Assembly: GCF_052115485.1 (NCBI RefSeq)
Contig: NZ_JBFRGU010000004.1
Coordinates: 496,001-560,000, forward strand
Reading direction: 5' to 3'
DNA: 64,000 nt
DNA from: Microvirga sp052115485
GTDB taxonomy: Bacteria > Pseudomonadota > Alphaproteobacteria > Rhizobiales > Beijerinckiaceae
In this document: positions 46,086 to 53,386 of the stretch, in pieces
Numbering within the stretch: the first letter of the stretch is position 1
Layout: the number at the start of each line of letters is the position of its first letter
Program-made: the position numbers and the translations under genes
The notes under the pieces: model-generated
The model's input: the letters and a program-made list of their open reading frames with translations, nothing else
Told to the model about the DNA's origin: nothing
Database searches by the model: none

Positions 46086-46925
46086 TCAAGCAGCGTCCCG
46101 CTTCGACACGGACCGCACGCCCTCGCTCAATTCCTTCACCAATGTGGTGACGGCCTCGACGGAACGCGAGGTGGCGCGCTCTTGCCCATCGAGCGTGCCC
46201 TTGAGGGCATCGATCAGAGCCGAGCCGACCACAACCCCATCGGCACCCTCGGCGATGGCCGCCGCGTGCGCGCCGTTCTTGACGCCGAAACCCACGACGA
46301 CAGGCAAAGGCGTATGCCGCTTGATGCGCTCCACCGCCGTGGAAACCTTACCGAAATCGGGGGTCGCCGCGCCGGTGATGCCGGTGATCGAAACGTAATA
46401 AACGAACCCGGCCGTATTGGCGAGAACCGCCGGAAGCCGCTTGTCGTCCGTCGTCGGGGTAGCGAGACGGATGAAGGCGAGCCCGGCTTTCAGTGCGGGC
46501 AGGCACAGCTCGTCGTCCTCTTCCGGCGGCAGATCGACCACGATCAGGCCGTCCACCCCGGCTTCCTTGGCGTCGGCAAGGAAGCGATCGACGCCATAGA
46601 TATAGATCGGATTGAAATAGCCCATGAGAATGATCGGCGTCTCGGAATCTTCCTTGCGAAAACGGCGCACGAGTTCGAGGGTCTTGATGGTGTTCTGCCC
46701 ACCCTTCAGCGCCCGCAGGCCCGCCGCCTGGATGGCAGGACCGTCGGCCATCGGATCGGTGAAGGGCATGCCGAACTCGACAATATCGGCGCCGGCCTTC
46801 GGCAAGTTCCGCATGATCTCGAACGAGGTTTCGAGATCCGGGTCGCCGGCCACGACATAGGTGACGAGAGCCGCACGGCCTTCCGCGCGGCACTTTTTAA
46901 AACGGGCTTCGATGCGCTGTGTCAT
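46086..46925 (-). CDS. trpA: Tryptophan synthase alpha chain
   Basis: A 279-residue TIM-barrel enzyme that cleaves indole-3-glycerol phosphate. Conserved stretches are TYVVAGDPDLETS, IVEFGMPFTDPMADGPAIQA with the catalytic Glu, ILMGYFNPIYIYG, DGLIVVDLPPEED with the catalytic Asp, and phosphate-binding VGFGVKNGAHAAAI and GADGVVVGSAL. The ATG at 46923-46925 gives MTQRIEARF; a 13-residue extension is unlikely. Its partner trpB is 1.1 kb away with an opposite-strand ATPase gene between them. Confidence 0.97.
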   Translation of the reverse strand: MTQRIEARFKKCRAEGRAALVTYVVAGDPDLETSFEIMRNLPKAGADIVEFGMPFTDPMADGPAIQAAGLRALKGGQNTIKTLELVRRFRKEDSETPIILMGYFNPIYIYGVDRFLADAKEAGVDGLIVVDLPPEEDDELCLPALKAGLAFIRLATPTTDDKRLPAVLANTAGFVYYVSITGITGAATPDFGKVSTAVERIKRHTPLPVVVGFGVKNGAHAAAIAEGADGVVVGSALIDALKGTLDGQERATSRSVEAVTTLVKELSEGVRSVSKRDAA

Positions 46926-47061
46926 GGGCGGGTCTTTAGCATGGTCCAGTCGGGATGTGGACATCGATCTCGCAAATCTGCATAGTCACGCAACAAAATA
47001 TCATTATCCGTGATCGAGACGCCAAGGCGTTAATGCCGCGACAGGATTGCAATTCACGACG

Positions 47062-47826
47062 ATGGCCAAGGCTGCCCTGACGAAATTGCGAGCCCCATAT
47101 CTGAAGCGCGTGTGGCTGGACGAAGAGAGGATCGGCGACAGGGCGCGCTATCCTTTCTGTTTGCCTCTCTTCAAAAGCGGTGTTTTTTCCATCGACTTCG
47201 ATTGCGCCGTCACGATCATCGTCGGAGAGAACGGCGTCGGGAAATCGACCATTCTCGAAGGAGTGGCCGCGCTCGCCGGCTATGACGAAGCCGGGGGTGG
47301 AAAGGGTTATAAACCAGTCGATCATTCGCGTGCTGTCGAGGCGATGGGCGGACAATTGGCTCAGGCGCTTCGCGCGAGCTGGCTGCCCAAGGTCACGCAA
47401 GGATGGTTCTTTCGAGCCGAGAGCTTCTTTTCCGTATCGCGCTATCTCGATACGGCCGCCATCGAAGGGGGCGGGGCTCCACCGGATTTTCTCTCGCACT
47501 CGCATGGCGAAGGTTTTCTGCGCTTCTTCGAGGAGCGCTGCAGAGCGCAAGGCCTCTATCTTTTCGACGAGCCTGAATCCGCCCTCTCGCCTGCACGGCA
47601 AATCGAATTCCTGAAACTGCTGCGCCGAATGGACGATTCAGGCCTGTGCCAGGTGATCATGGCGACGCATTCGCCGATTCTGATGGCCTATCCAGGCGCA
47701 CGCCTCCTCAGCCTGACGAAATACGGACTCGAACCCATCAAGCTCGAAGAGACGCAACATTTCCGTCTGCTGCGAGAATTCTGCCTCGATCCGGAATTGT
47801 TCATCGAAGCGATGATGGGCGACTGA
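47062..47826 (+). CDS. AAA-family ATPase of the ABC/SMC-like type
   Basis: A 254-residue single-domain ATPase. Walker A is IIVGENGVGKSTILEG near residues 52-67, a signature-like SHGEGFLRFFEE near 150, Walker B with the catalytic Glu YLFDEPESALSP near 168, and the H-loop ATHSPILMAYPGARLL. Stand-alone proteins of this kind are found in many bacteria and none has a firm function. The ATG at 47062 is chosen over a TTG five codons upstream; neither has a good ribosome binding site. It is read against the direction of its trp neighbours and is followed by a complex dyad repeat, so it looks like a later insertion into the trp string. Confidence 0.87.
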   Translation: MAKAALTKLRAPYLKRVWLDEERIGDRARYPFCLPLFKSGVFSIDFDCAVTIIVGENGVGKSTILEGVAALAGYDEAGGGKGYKPVDHSRAVEAMGGQLAQALRASWLPKVTQGWFFRAESFFSVSRYLDTAAIEGGGAPPDFLSHSHGEGFLRFFEERCRAQGLYLFDEPESALSPARQIEFLKLLRRMDDSGLCQVIMATHSPILMAYPGARLLSLTKYGLEPIKLEETQHFRLLREFCLDPELFIEAMMGD

Positions 47827-47843
47827 TGCTGTCGCTACATTTT

Positions 47844-48009
47844 TCCCTCCCCTAGTGGGGAGGGTTAGGGTGGGGGTGTGAGCGCAACGTTTTGAGATGT
47901 TGGCGCTTGCACCCCCTCCTCCAACTCCTCCCCATCGCAAGTCGGGTGTTCCCGACTTGCGCCGGATAAAGCAGATCTCGGGAACACCCGAGATCTGTGG
48001 GGAGGAGGG
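47844..48009. repeat. CTCCCC-type dyad repeat, copy 3, with nested double hairpin
   Basis: The outer element has CCCTCCCCTAGTGGGGAGGG at the left and CTCCTCCCCAT interrupted before TGTGGGGAGGAGGG at the right. The interruption (47937-47996) is two perfect hairpins: GCAAGTCGGG-TGTT-CCCGACTTGC and AGATCTCGGG-AACA-CCCGAGATCT. Their centres are reverse complements of each other. The whole lies between the convergent ATPase and trpB genes and can end transcription from both sides. Confidence 0.85.
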
Positions 48010-48021
48010 CTCAGCTAGCCC

Positions 48022-49269
48022 TCAAATCTTCGCTCCCAAAATCTCCGCGATCTGCGGAATGTCCTTGTCGCCGCGACCGCTGATATTCACCACCATCAGG
48101 TGATCCTTCGGCTTCTTCGGCGCAAGTTCCATGACCTTGGCGAGCGCGTGGCTCGGCTCAAGGGCGGGGAGAATGCCTTCGAGCTTCGAGCAGAGCTGGA
48201 AAGCTTCCAGTGCTTCGTCGTCGGTGGCGGAAATGTAGTTCACGCGGCCCACATCGTGCAGCCAGGCGTGTTCCGGGCCGATGCCGGGATAGTCGAGACC
48301 GGCGGAAATGGAGTGAGCGTCCTGGATCTGGCCGTCCTCATTCATGAGGAGGTAGGTGCGGTTGCCATGCAGCACACCGGGACGGCCACCGGTGAGGGAG
48401 GCCGCGTGGAGCTTATCGAGCCCGTGACCCGCCGCTTCGACGCCGTAGATCTCGATTCCCCGATCATCGAGGAAGGGGTGGAACAGGCCGATAGCGTTCG
48501 AGCCGCCGCCGATGCAGGCGACGAGCGAATCCGGCAGGCGGCCTTCGGCTTCCATCATCTGCACCCGGGTCTCGTCGCCGATGACGCATTGGAAATCGCG
48601 CACCATGGCCGGATAAGGATGCGGGCCCGCCACGGTGCCGATGCAATAGAAGGTGTCGGCGACGTTGGTGACCCAATCGCGCAACGCCTCGTTCATGGCG
48701 TCTTTCAGGGTCTTGGTGCCGGATTGCACGGGGATGACCTCAGCGCCCAGCATCTTCATGCGGAACACGTTGGGCTTTTGCCGCTCCACGTCGACCGCGC
48801 CCATATAGACAATGCATTCCAGGCCGAACCGCGCGCAGAGCGTGGCGGTGGCAACGCCGTGCTGGCCTGCGCCCGTCTCGGCGATGATGCGCTTCTTGCC
48901 CATGCGGCGGGCGAGAAGGATCTGGCCCAGGACGTTGTTCACCTTGTGCGCGCCGGTATGGTTCAGCTCTTCGCGCTTGAAGTAGATCTTCGCCCCGCCC
49001 GATAGGCCGGAGGCCGTCGAAACCTCGCGAAGATGCTCCGTCATGCGCTCGGCGAAATAGAGCGGGCTCGGGCGGCCGATGTAATGGGTCATGTACCCAT
49101 CCATCTCGGCCTTGAAGGCCGGATCGGCCTTGGCCTCGTCATAGGCCTTTTCCAATTCCAGGATGTTCGGCATCAGAGTTTCGGCGACGAAACGGCCGCC
49201 GAACATGCCGAAATGCCCGCGCTCGTCGGGGCCGGTACGGAAGGAATTGGTTTGAGCCGGAGCTGACAC
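48022..49269 (-). CDS. trpB: Tryptophan synthase beta chain
   Basis: A 415-residue PLP enzyme that joins indole and serine. The PLP lysine is in ELNHTGAHKVNNVLGQ, and ETGAGQHGVATATLCA, CIGGGSNAIGLFHPF and SGRGDKD complete the active site. The start codon is GTG at 49267-49269 (no ATG before residue 22), with a weak ribosome binding site, but it lies only 11 bases after the trpF stop, which suggests coupled translation. trpA, usually next, is displaced beyond the ATPase gene. Confidence 0.97.
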   Translation of the reverse strand: MSAPAQTNSFRTGPDERGHFGMFGGRFVAETLMPNILELEKAYDEAKADPAFKAEMDGYMTHYIGRPSPLYFAERMTEHLREVSTASGLSGGAKIYFKREELNHTGAHKVNNVLGQILLARRMGKKRIIAETGAGQHGVATATLCARFGLECIVYMGAVDVERQKPNVFRMKMLGAEVIPVQSGTKTLKDAMNEALRDWVTNVADTFYCIGTVAGPHPYPAMVRDFQCVIGDETRVQMMEAEGRLPDSLVACIGGGSNAIGLFHPFLDDRGIEIYGVEAAGHGLDKLHAASLTGGRPGVLHGNRTYLLMNEDGQIQDAHSISAGLDYPGIGPEHAWLHDVGRVNYISATDDEALEAFQLCSKLEGILPALEPSHALAKVMELAPKKPKDHLMVVNISGRGDKDIPQIAEILGAKI

Positions 49270-49280
49270 GGTTCTGCGCC

Positions 49281-49943
49281 TTATGAAACAGGGGCGGCCA
49301 AGGCCACCCTGGCGGCCTTGATGAAGGCCTCGATCTTGGCCGGATCCTTGAGACCCGGACGACTTTCAACGCCCGAAGAGACGTCGACGGCCCTGGCTCC
49401 GGTGAGCCGGATCGCCTCGGCGACGTTCTGCGGGTTCAGCCCTCCTGACAACATGAAGGCAATGGCGGGGTCAAGCCCGCCGAGAAGCCGCCAGTCGAAA
49501 GGAAGACCGTTGCCACCGGGCAGAGCATCAGCCGTGCGCGGCGGCTTGGCATCGAGCAGAATGCGGTCCGCAACCTCGCGATAGGCTGAAATCGCCTCGA
49601 GATCGGCGGCCTCAGCGATGCCAAGCGCTTTCATGACCGGCCTGCCGAAACGAGCACGGATCGCAGCGACGCGCTCCGGCGTCTCGTGCCCATGCAATTG
49701 CAGCAGGTCAGGGTCGAGCGCCTCGACGATATCGGCGAGTTCCGCATCCTCCGCATCGACCACCAACGCGACGCGCCCCGCCCGACCCTTGGCGCGGCGC
49801 GCCAGGTCGCGACCCTGATCGAGGTTCACATGACGCGGGCTCTTGGCAAACCGTACGAAGCCGACGAGATCCGCGCCCGCGTCGAGAGCGGCGTCGAGAG
49901 TCTCGGGCGTGGAGAGCCCGCAAATCTTGATGAGTGTCGTCAT
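49281..49943 (-). CDS. trpF: Phosphoribosylanthranilate isomerase
   Basis: A 220-residue TIM-barrel enzyme of tryptophan synthesis. The catalytic Cys is in LIKICGLSTPETLDAAL, the catalytic Asp in LLDAKPP, and LQLHGHETPERVAAI, FMLSGGLNPQNVAEAI and VDVSSGVESRPGLKD are family signatures. The gene is 9 bases after the ornithine cyclodeaminase-family gene and 11 before trpB, so it lies inside one transcript. Confidence 0.96.
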   Translation of the reverse strand: MTTLIKICGLSTPETLDAALDAGADLVGFVRFAKSPRHVNLDQGRDLARRAKGRAGRVALVVDAEDAELADIVEALDPDLLQLHGHETPERVAAIRARFGRPVMKALGIAEAADLEAISAYREVADRILLDAKPPRTADALPGGNGLPFDWRLLGGLDPAIAFMLSGGLNPQNVAEAIRLTGARAVDVSSGVESRPGLKDPAKIEAFIKAARVALAAPVS

Positions 49944-49952
49944 GACCGGATG

Positions 49953-50906
49953 CTACGCCGTATGTGGCAGCTTGCGCCACACCAGCATCGCCGCAGCCAG
50001 ATCTTCAAGCGCGGTGCCCACCGATTTGAACACGGTGATGGCCTCCGCATGGCGCCGCTGGCTTTTGTCCTGCCGGCAAAGATCGAACAGAGTGCCCTTC
50101 ACGTGCGAGGCTGCAATTGCCCCGCTCTGAAGCGAGAGCGCCACATCGCCGCCTTCGCTGCGCGCGGCATGCGTATCGATATAGACATCGCCACGCTGCA
50201 ACGCTTCATCATCCGCCTCGCGCATGGAGAGATTGAACGCGCCGACAAGATCGAGATGCGCTCCGTTTTTCAGCCACGCTCCTTTTATGAGCGGAGCCGT
50301 GGAAAGGGTCGCACAGGACACGAGATCCGCCTCGCGCACCGCGCCTTCGAGATCGCGCACCGCCGTAACGGGCAAACCCTCGGCCTGCAATTGCGCAGCC
50401 TCGTTCTCGGCGCGCTCGAAGCGATGATTCCAGAGGGCAACTTCCCGGATCGGGCGCTGACTCAGATGCGCGCGGATGAGAAAGGGCGAGAGGGAGCCCG
50501 CGCCCACCATCACCATGCGAGCGGCGTCTGGGCGGGCGAGATAACGCGCCGCGAGGGCAGACGCCGCAGCGGTGCGCCACAACGTGAGACGCGTGCCGTC
50601 GAGCGCCGCGCGCGGCTCACCGGTTGCGCCGTCCATCAAGAGATAGGTGCCGAGAACGCTCGGCAGATTCTTCGCGCCATTATCGGGGAAAACCGAGACC
50701 ACCTTCACGCCGACGAAACCATCCTTCGTCTTCGGGCCCGACCACGCAGGCATGAGCAGAAGAGTGCCATGGGCCCCTTCACGCTCGATCTCGTGATGAT
50801 GGCGGACCGGTGTTTCGATATCGCTGCGAAATGCCTCGGCAAGAGCATCGATCAGGTGCGGAAACGTGACGACCTGATCGATCTCGGCAGAGGTAATGAC
50901 GCGCAT
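49953..50906 (-). CDS. Ornithine cyclodeaminase / mu-crystallin family protein
   Basis: A 317-residue NAD(P)-binding enzyme of the ornithine cyclodeaminase, alanine dehydrogenase and mu-crystallin family. Typical parts are LLLMPAWSG, GVKVVSVFPDNGAKNLPSVL, LDGTRLTLWRTAAASALAAR, the dinucleotide loop MVGAGSLSPFLIRAHL near residue 135, and HLDLVGAFNLSMREADD. Substrates in the family range from ornithine to small imino acids, so none can be assigned. I take the ATG at 50904-50906; a GTG three codons earlier overlaps the lapA stop as GTGA and is equally possible. Its place between lapA and trpF breaks the arrangement expected for this lineage. Confidence 0.88.
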   Translation of the reverse strand: MRVITSAEIDQVVTFPHLIDALAEAFRSDIETPVRHHHEIEREGAHGTLLLMPAWSGPKTKDGFVGVKVVSVFPDNGAKNLPSVLGTYLLMDGATGEPRAALDGTRLTLWRTAAASALAARYLARPDAARMVMVGAGSLSPFLIRAHLSQRPIREVALWNHRFERAENEAAQLQAEGLPVTAVRDLEGAVREADLVSCATLSTAPLIKGAWLKNGAHLDLVGAFNLSMREADDEALQRGDVYIDTHAARSEGGDVALSLQSGAIAASHVKGTLFDLCRQDKSQRRHAEAITVFKSVGTALEDLAAAMLVWRKLPHTA

Positions 50907-50911
50907 GAGGC

Positions 50912-51265
50912 TCACAGGAAGGATGTGCGGGAGGGAGGAACGGCAGGCACGTTCGCCACTGGGATCTGCGCGCGCAAACGCTCGGTCTCACCGCGCAGAT
51001 GATTGGCTTCACGACGCGCTTCGCGACGGGCGCGGCGATGCTTGCCTTGCGCGAGCCAGGTCGCCATCCCGCCGATCAGAACACCCAGGGCCGTGGCCGC
51101 GAAAATCACGACGAAAAGCGGAAGCTGGACGGCGAATTCAGGCGCACCTTCCGTGAACGGATCGAGCGACAGCATGACCGATCCGCGGTTCGCCACCGCA
51201 AGCAGCACGACGGCGAGCGCGATGGGCAGCAGAATCAGCGCCTTCAGAAAACGGATCACGTCCAT
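50912..51265 (-). CDS. LapA-domain inner-membrane protein
   Basis: A 117-residue protein with two membrane helices (residues about 7-25 and 47-70) and a basic, helical cytoplasmic tail (HRRARREARREANHLRGETE). This is the LapA/DUF1049 pattern, in which the E. coli homologue takes part in lipopolysaccharide assembly control. The tail ends with a Pro-rich stretch. It is the first gene of a probable transcript with the cyclodeaminase-family gene, trpF and trpB. In rhizobia it usually lies next to ihfB, as here. Confidence 0.9.
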   Translation of the reverse strand: MDVIRFLKALILLPIALAVVLLAVANRGSVMLSLDPFTEGAPEFAVQLPLFVVIFAATALGVLIGGMATWLAQGKHRRARREARREANHLRGETERLRAQIPVANVPAVPPSRTSFL

Positions 51266-51340
51266 ACCTCCGACGTGGGGAGGTCAACCGCGCAAGCCGC
51301 GACCATCGCGTCCGCCCGATCCCTCCGGTGAAGCATGTCT

Positions 51341-51408
51341 TAAAGCTTGATCATGTTTCTTTGATTTCGGCGAACAACCGGTTCCCACTTGTTCTGATCA
51401 TGCTCTAA
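51341..51408. repeat. Dispersed dyad repeat, copy 8 (short)
   Basis: AAAGCTTGATCATGTTTCTT marks the left half of the hairpin, joined directly to CGGCGAACAACCGGTTCCCA and the closing TTGTTCTGATCATGCTCTA. The linker and right hairpin arm are deleted. On the minus strand the closing CTA is the TAG stop codon of ihfB. Confidence 0.85.
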
Positions 51409-51701
51409 CGCAAAGCCGCCTTCGAACCGTTGAGGCGCACACGCATTTCCTTACCCGTCTTGAAAACGGGAACCACCTTTTCCAACACCGACACGGACGC
51501 GCCAGTACGCGGGTTGCGTCCCGTGCGGGCATCGCGCTTCTTCACCGCGAACGCGCCGAAGCCGCGCAATTCCACTCGGTCGCCCCGCGAGAGGGCATCC
51601 GCGATGGTATCGAGAATCGCATTCACGATGTTCTCGACATCGCGTTGATACAAATGCGGGTTCTGCTCGGCGAGTTTGAGCACCAGTTCGGATTTGATCA
51701 T
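51405..51701 (-). CDS. ihfB: Integration host factor beta subunit
   Basis: A 98-residue DNA-bending protein of the HU/IHF family. The signature GFGAFAVKKRDARTGRNPRT with the DNA-intercalating Pro of the beta arm is at residues 47-66, and MIKSELVLKLAEQNPHLYQR is the standard N terminus. With IhfA it bends DNA at specific sites in recombination, replication and promoter control. It is 25 bases after the sppA stop on the same strand. Confidence 0.96.
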   Translation of the reverse strand: MIKSELVLKLAEQNPHLYQRDVENIVNAILDTIADALSRGDRVELRGFGAFAVKKRDARTGRNPRTGASVSVLEKVVPVFKTGKEMRVRLNGSKAALR

Positions 51702-51726
51702 CGGTAGCTATATGTTTGATGTGGCT

Positions 51727-52683
51727 TTATTTTTCGGCAGGTTGCCAGAGCGTTAACAGACCGTCAAGCTGCGTTGCGGCGGATGCGCGCCGAATGCTCT
51801 CTGCCACTTGCTCAAATCCGAACATATCGGCCCCGAATGCCGCCCAGACGAAGGGCGACAGGCTGCTTTCGCCGCGCGGCCGCCAGTCCCGCACCGGGAG
51901 GCCGGGATGCACACCTTTTTCCTTTTCGAGCCAGGCGACGGCATCCCGCTCGGTTCCGAGCGCATCGACGAGTTTCAACGGCACCCCCTGATGCCCGCTG
52001 AAAATCTGGCCGGTGGAGACCGTGGCCAGCTCGGAATCGTTCATGCCGCGCCGGTCGCGCACGATACGTTTGAACCAGTCGTAAGTATCGTTGACCACCG
52101 ATTGCAAGGCGGCCCGGGCCTCAGGACTCGTCGGGGTGAACCCGCTGGGCTCCGCCTTCAGCGGCGCGGACTTCACCGTGTCGACCTTCACACCCAGTTT
52201 GTCGAGGAGTTGGGACACTTCCGGATATTGGAAAAGCACACCGATCGAACCGACAAGGGACGTTTCGCGCGCCACGATATGATCAGCGGCGATCGCCGTG
52301 ATGTATCCGCCGGACGCCGCCGTCCCGTCGACGAAAGCGACAAGCGGTTTTCTCTGGGACAGCGTGCGGATATTGCGGAAAAGCTCCTCGGAACCGGTCG
52401 TGGTTCCACCAGGCGAATTGATCGAGATCACGACCCCGGCGACCGATTTCTGCCGCCCCACCTGCTGCATGAGATCGGCTATCCGCCGATTTCCGGTGAT
52501 CACGCCATTGATGGAAATGCGCGCGATATGCGTCTGCCCCGGAATCAGGCCCAGCCGATCGGCCGCCGCATAACCCAGCGCCAGAACGCCGACGATCAAG
52601 GCAACAAGCCCCATGAATCGCCAGAAACTCAGCTTCCGGCGCAGACGCTGGCGGTCGGCAATCGCTTCGGCATCCATGGACAT
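51727..52683 (-). CDS. sppA: Signal peptide peptidase SppA
   Basis: A 318-residue short-form SppA. One membrane helix at about residues 22-41 anchors it, and the S49 protease domain faces the periplasm. The catalytic Ser124 is in VDGTAASGGYITA and the general base is Lys176 in SAPLKAEPSG; SINSPGGTTTGSEELF and SLVGSIGVLFQYPE are also family signatures. It degrades cleaved signal peptides. I use the ATG at 52681-52683 (a second ATG lies two codons later); the much longer open frame upstream runs through non-coding DNA and part of the neighbouring gene. ihfB follows closely. Confidence 0.94.
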   Translation of the reverse strand: MSMDAEAIADRQRLRRKLSFWRFMGLVALIVGVLALGYAAADRLGLIPGQTHIARISINGVITGNRRIADLMQQVGRQKSVAGVVISINSPGGTTTGSEELFRNIRTLSQRKPLVAFVDGTAASGGYITAIAADHIVARETSLVGSIGVLFQYPEVSQLLDKLGVKVDTVKSAPLKAEPSGFTPTSPEARAALQSVVNDTYDWFKRIVRDRRGMNDSELATVSTGQIFSGHQGVPLKLVDALGTERDAVAWLEKEKGVHPGLPVRDWRPRGESSLSPFVWAAFGADMFGFEQVAESIRRASAATQLDGLLTLWQPAEK

Positions 52684-52805
52684 GGGATCAGGGTCTTTCG
52701 AAAAGGCTAAGCTTTTGGCGTTGCAGACAATATTTCGAAAAGAGATAGAGCGGCAAGAGAAGAGGCCAACAAAAAGGGCATCTTCTTCCCAGGAAAAGAA
52801 ACGCC

Positions 52806-53249
52806 TCAGTGCGGCTTCAGGTCCTTTCTTATGAAGGACGCTATTTCCACCTCCTCCATCAGCACTGGAGTCCGGTGATGCCCAGTGATTGCTCCGAACA
52901 ACGACCCTTTGAGGCGCAGACGACGACCGATCCATCTTCTGAGCTGGGAATATTGAGCGCCGCTCAAAACAAGCTGGATCCGTGTAACCTTCTCCACCGC
53001 ATCGCCCAAGCCATCGTCGGCCGCATTCACGCAAAAAGACCGGGTTGGCTTTAGAAAGAAATACGTTTCGGCTACGTCGCCTTCGGCAACGCTTTGATAA
53101 TTCGGGGGCCCTGGATATGTCGCACGCATCAGCACGCCTTCGATCGCGACAGGGTTCTCATAAGACAAGCAGTCAGAAGCCTGCGCCTTCACGCTAAGCG
53201 CTCCGACGAAAGCGAGCGAAAGACAGGCGGCGCGGATAAAGACCTGCAT
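52806..53249 (-). CDS. Secreted DUF4431-like protein
   Basis: A 147-residue exported protein. A signal peptide covers residues 1-24 (MQVFIRAACLSLAFVGALSV then KAQA, cleaved before SDCLSY). The mature part reads CLSYENPVAIEGVLMRATYP with GPPNYQSVAEGDVAETYFFL, which matches the DUF4431 pattern, and two Cys residues could form a disulphide. The family has no known function. The start at 53247-53249 is fixed by the signal peptide; the 14-residue extension is rejected. It lies between sppA and the rpsA terminators. Confidence 0.82.
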   Translation of the reverse strand: MQVFIRAACLSLAFVGALSVKAQASDCLSYENPVAIEGVLMRATYPGPPNYQSVAEGDVAETYFFLKPTRSFCVNAADDGLGDAVEKVTRIQLVLSGAQYSQLRRWIGRRLRLKGSLFGAITGHHRTPVLMEEVEIASFIRKDLKPH

Positions 53250-53304
53250 CGGGACAACCTTTCGATATGTTATCCTGGTTATCCTCATCACCGCCTGACG
53301 CCAA

Positions 53305-53368
53305 CAAAAAACCCGCGCGATGGATCGCGCGGGTTTTCGAAGAAAATCTCCGGACGAGTCCGGAGATG
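53305..53368 (-). terminator. Tandem terminator hairpins after rpsA
   Basis: Read on the minus strand, a 9-bp stem ATCTCCGGA / TCCGGAGAT with loop CTCG is followed by an 11-bp stem ACCCGCGCGAT / ATCGCGCGGGT and then a run of six T. This pair begins 18 bases after the rpsA stop. The second hairpin also has T residues on the other strand. Confidence 0.92.
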
Positions 53369-53386
53369 ATGATCCCGTGAAGGATC

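Noticed and set aside
51727..53034. Long N-terminal extension of SppA
   Set aside because: The extra 117 codons run antiparallel to nothing real, cover the DUF4431-like gene in another frame, and precede the membrane anchor that normally starts the protein.
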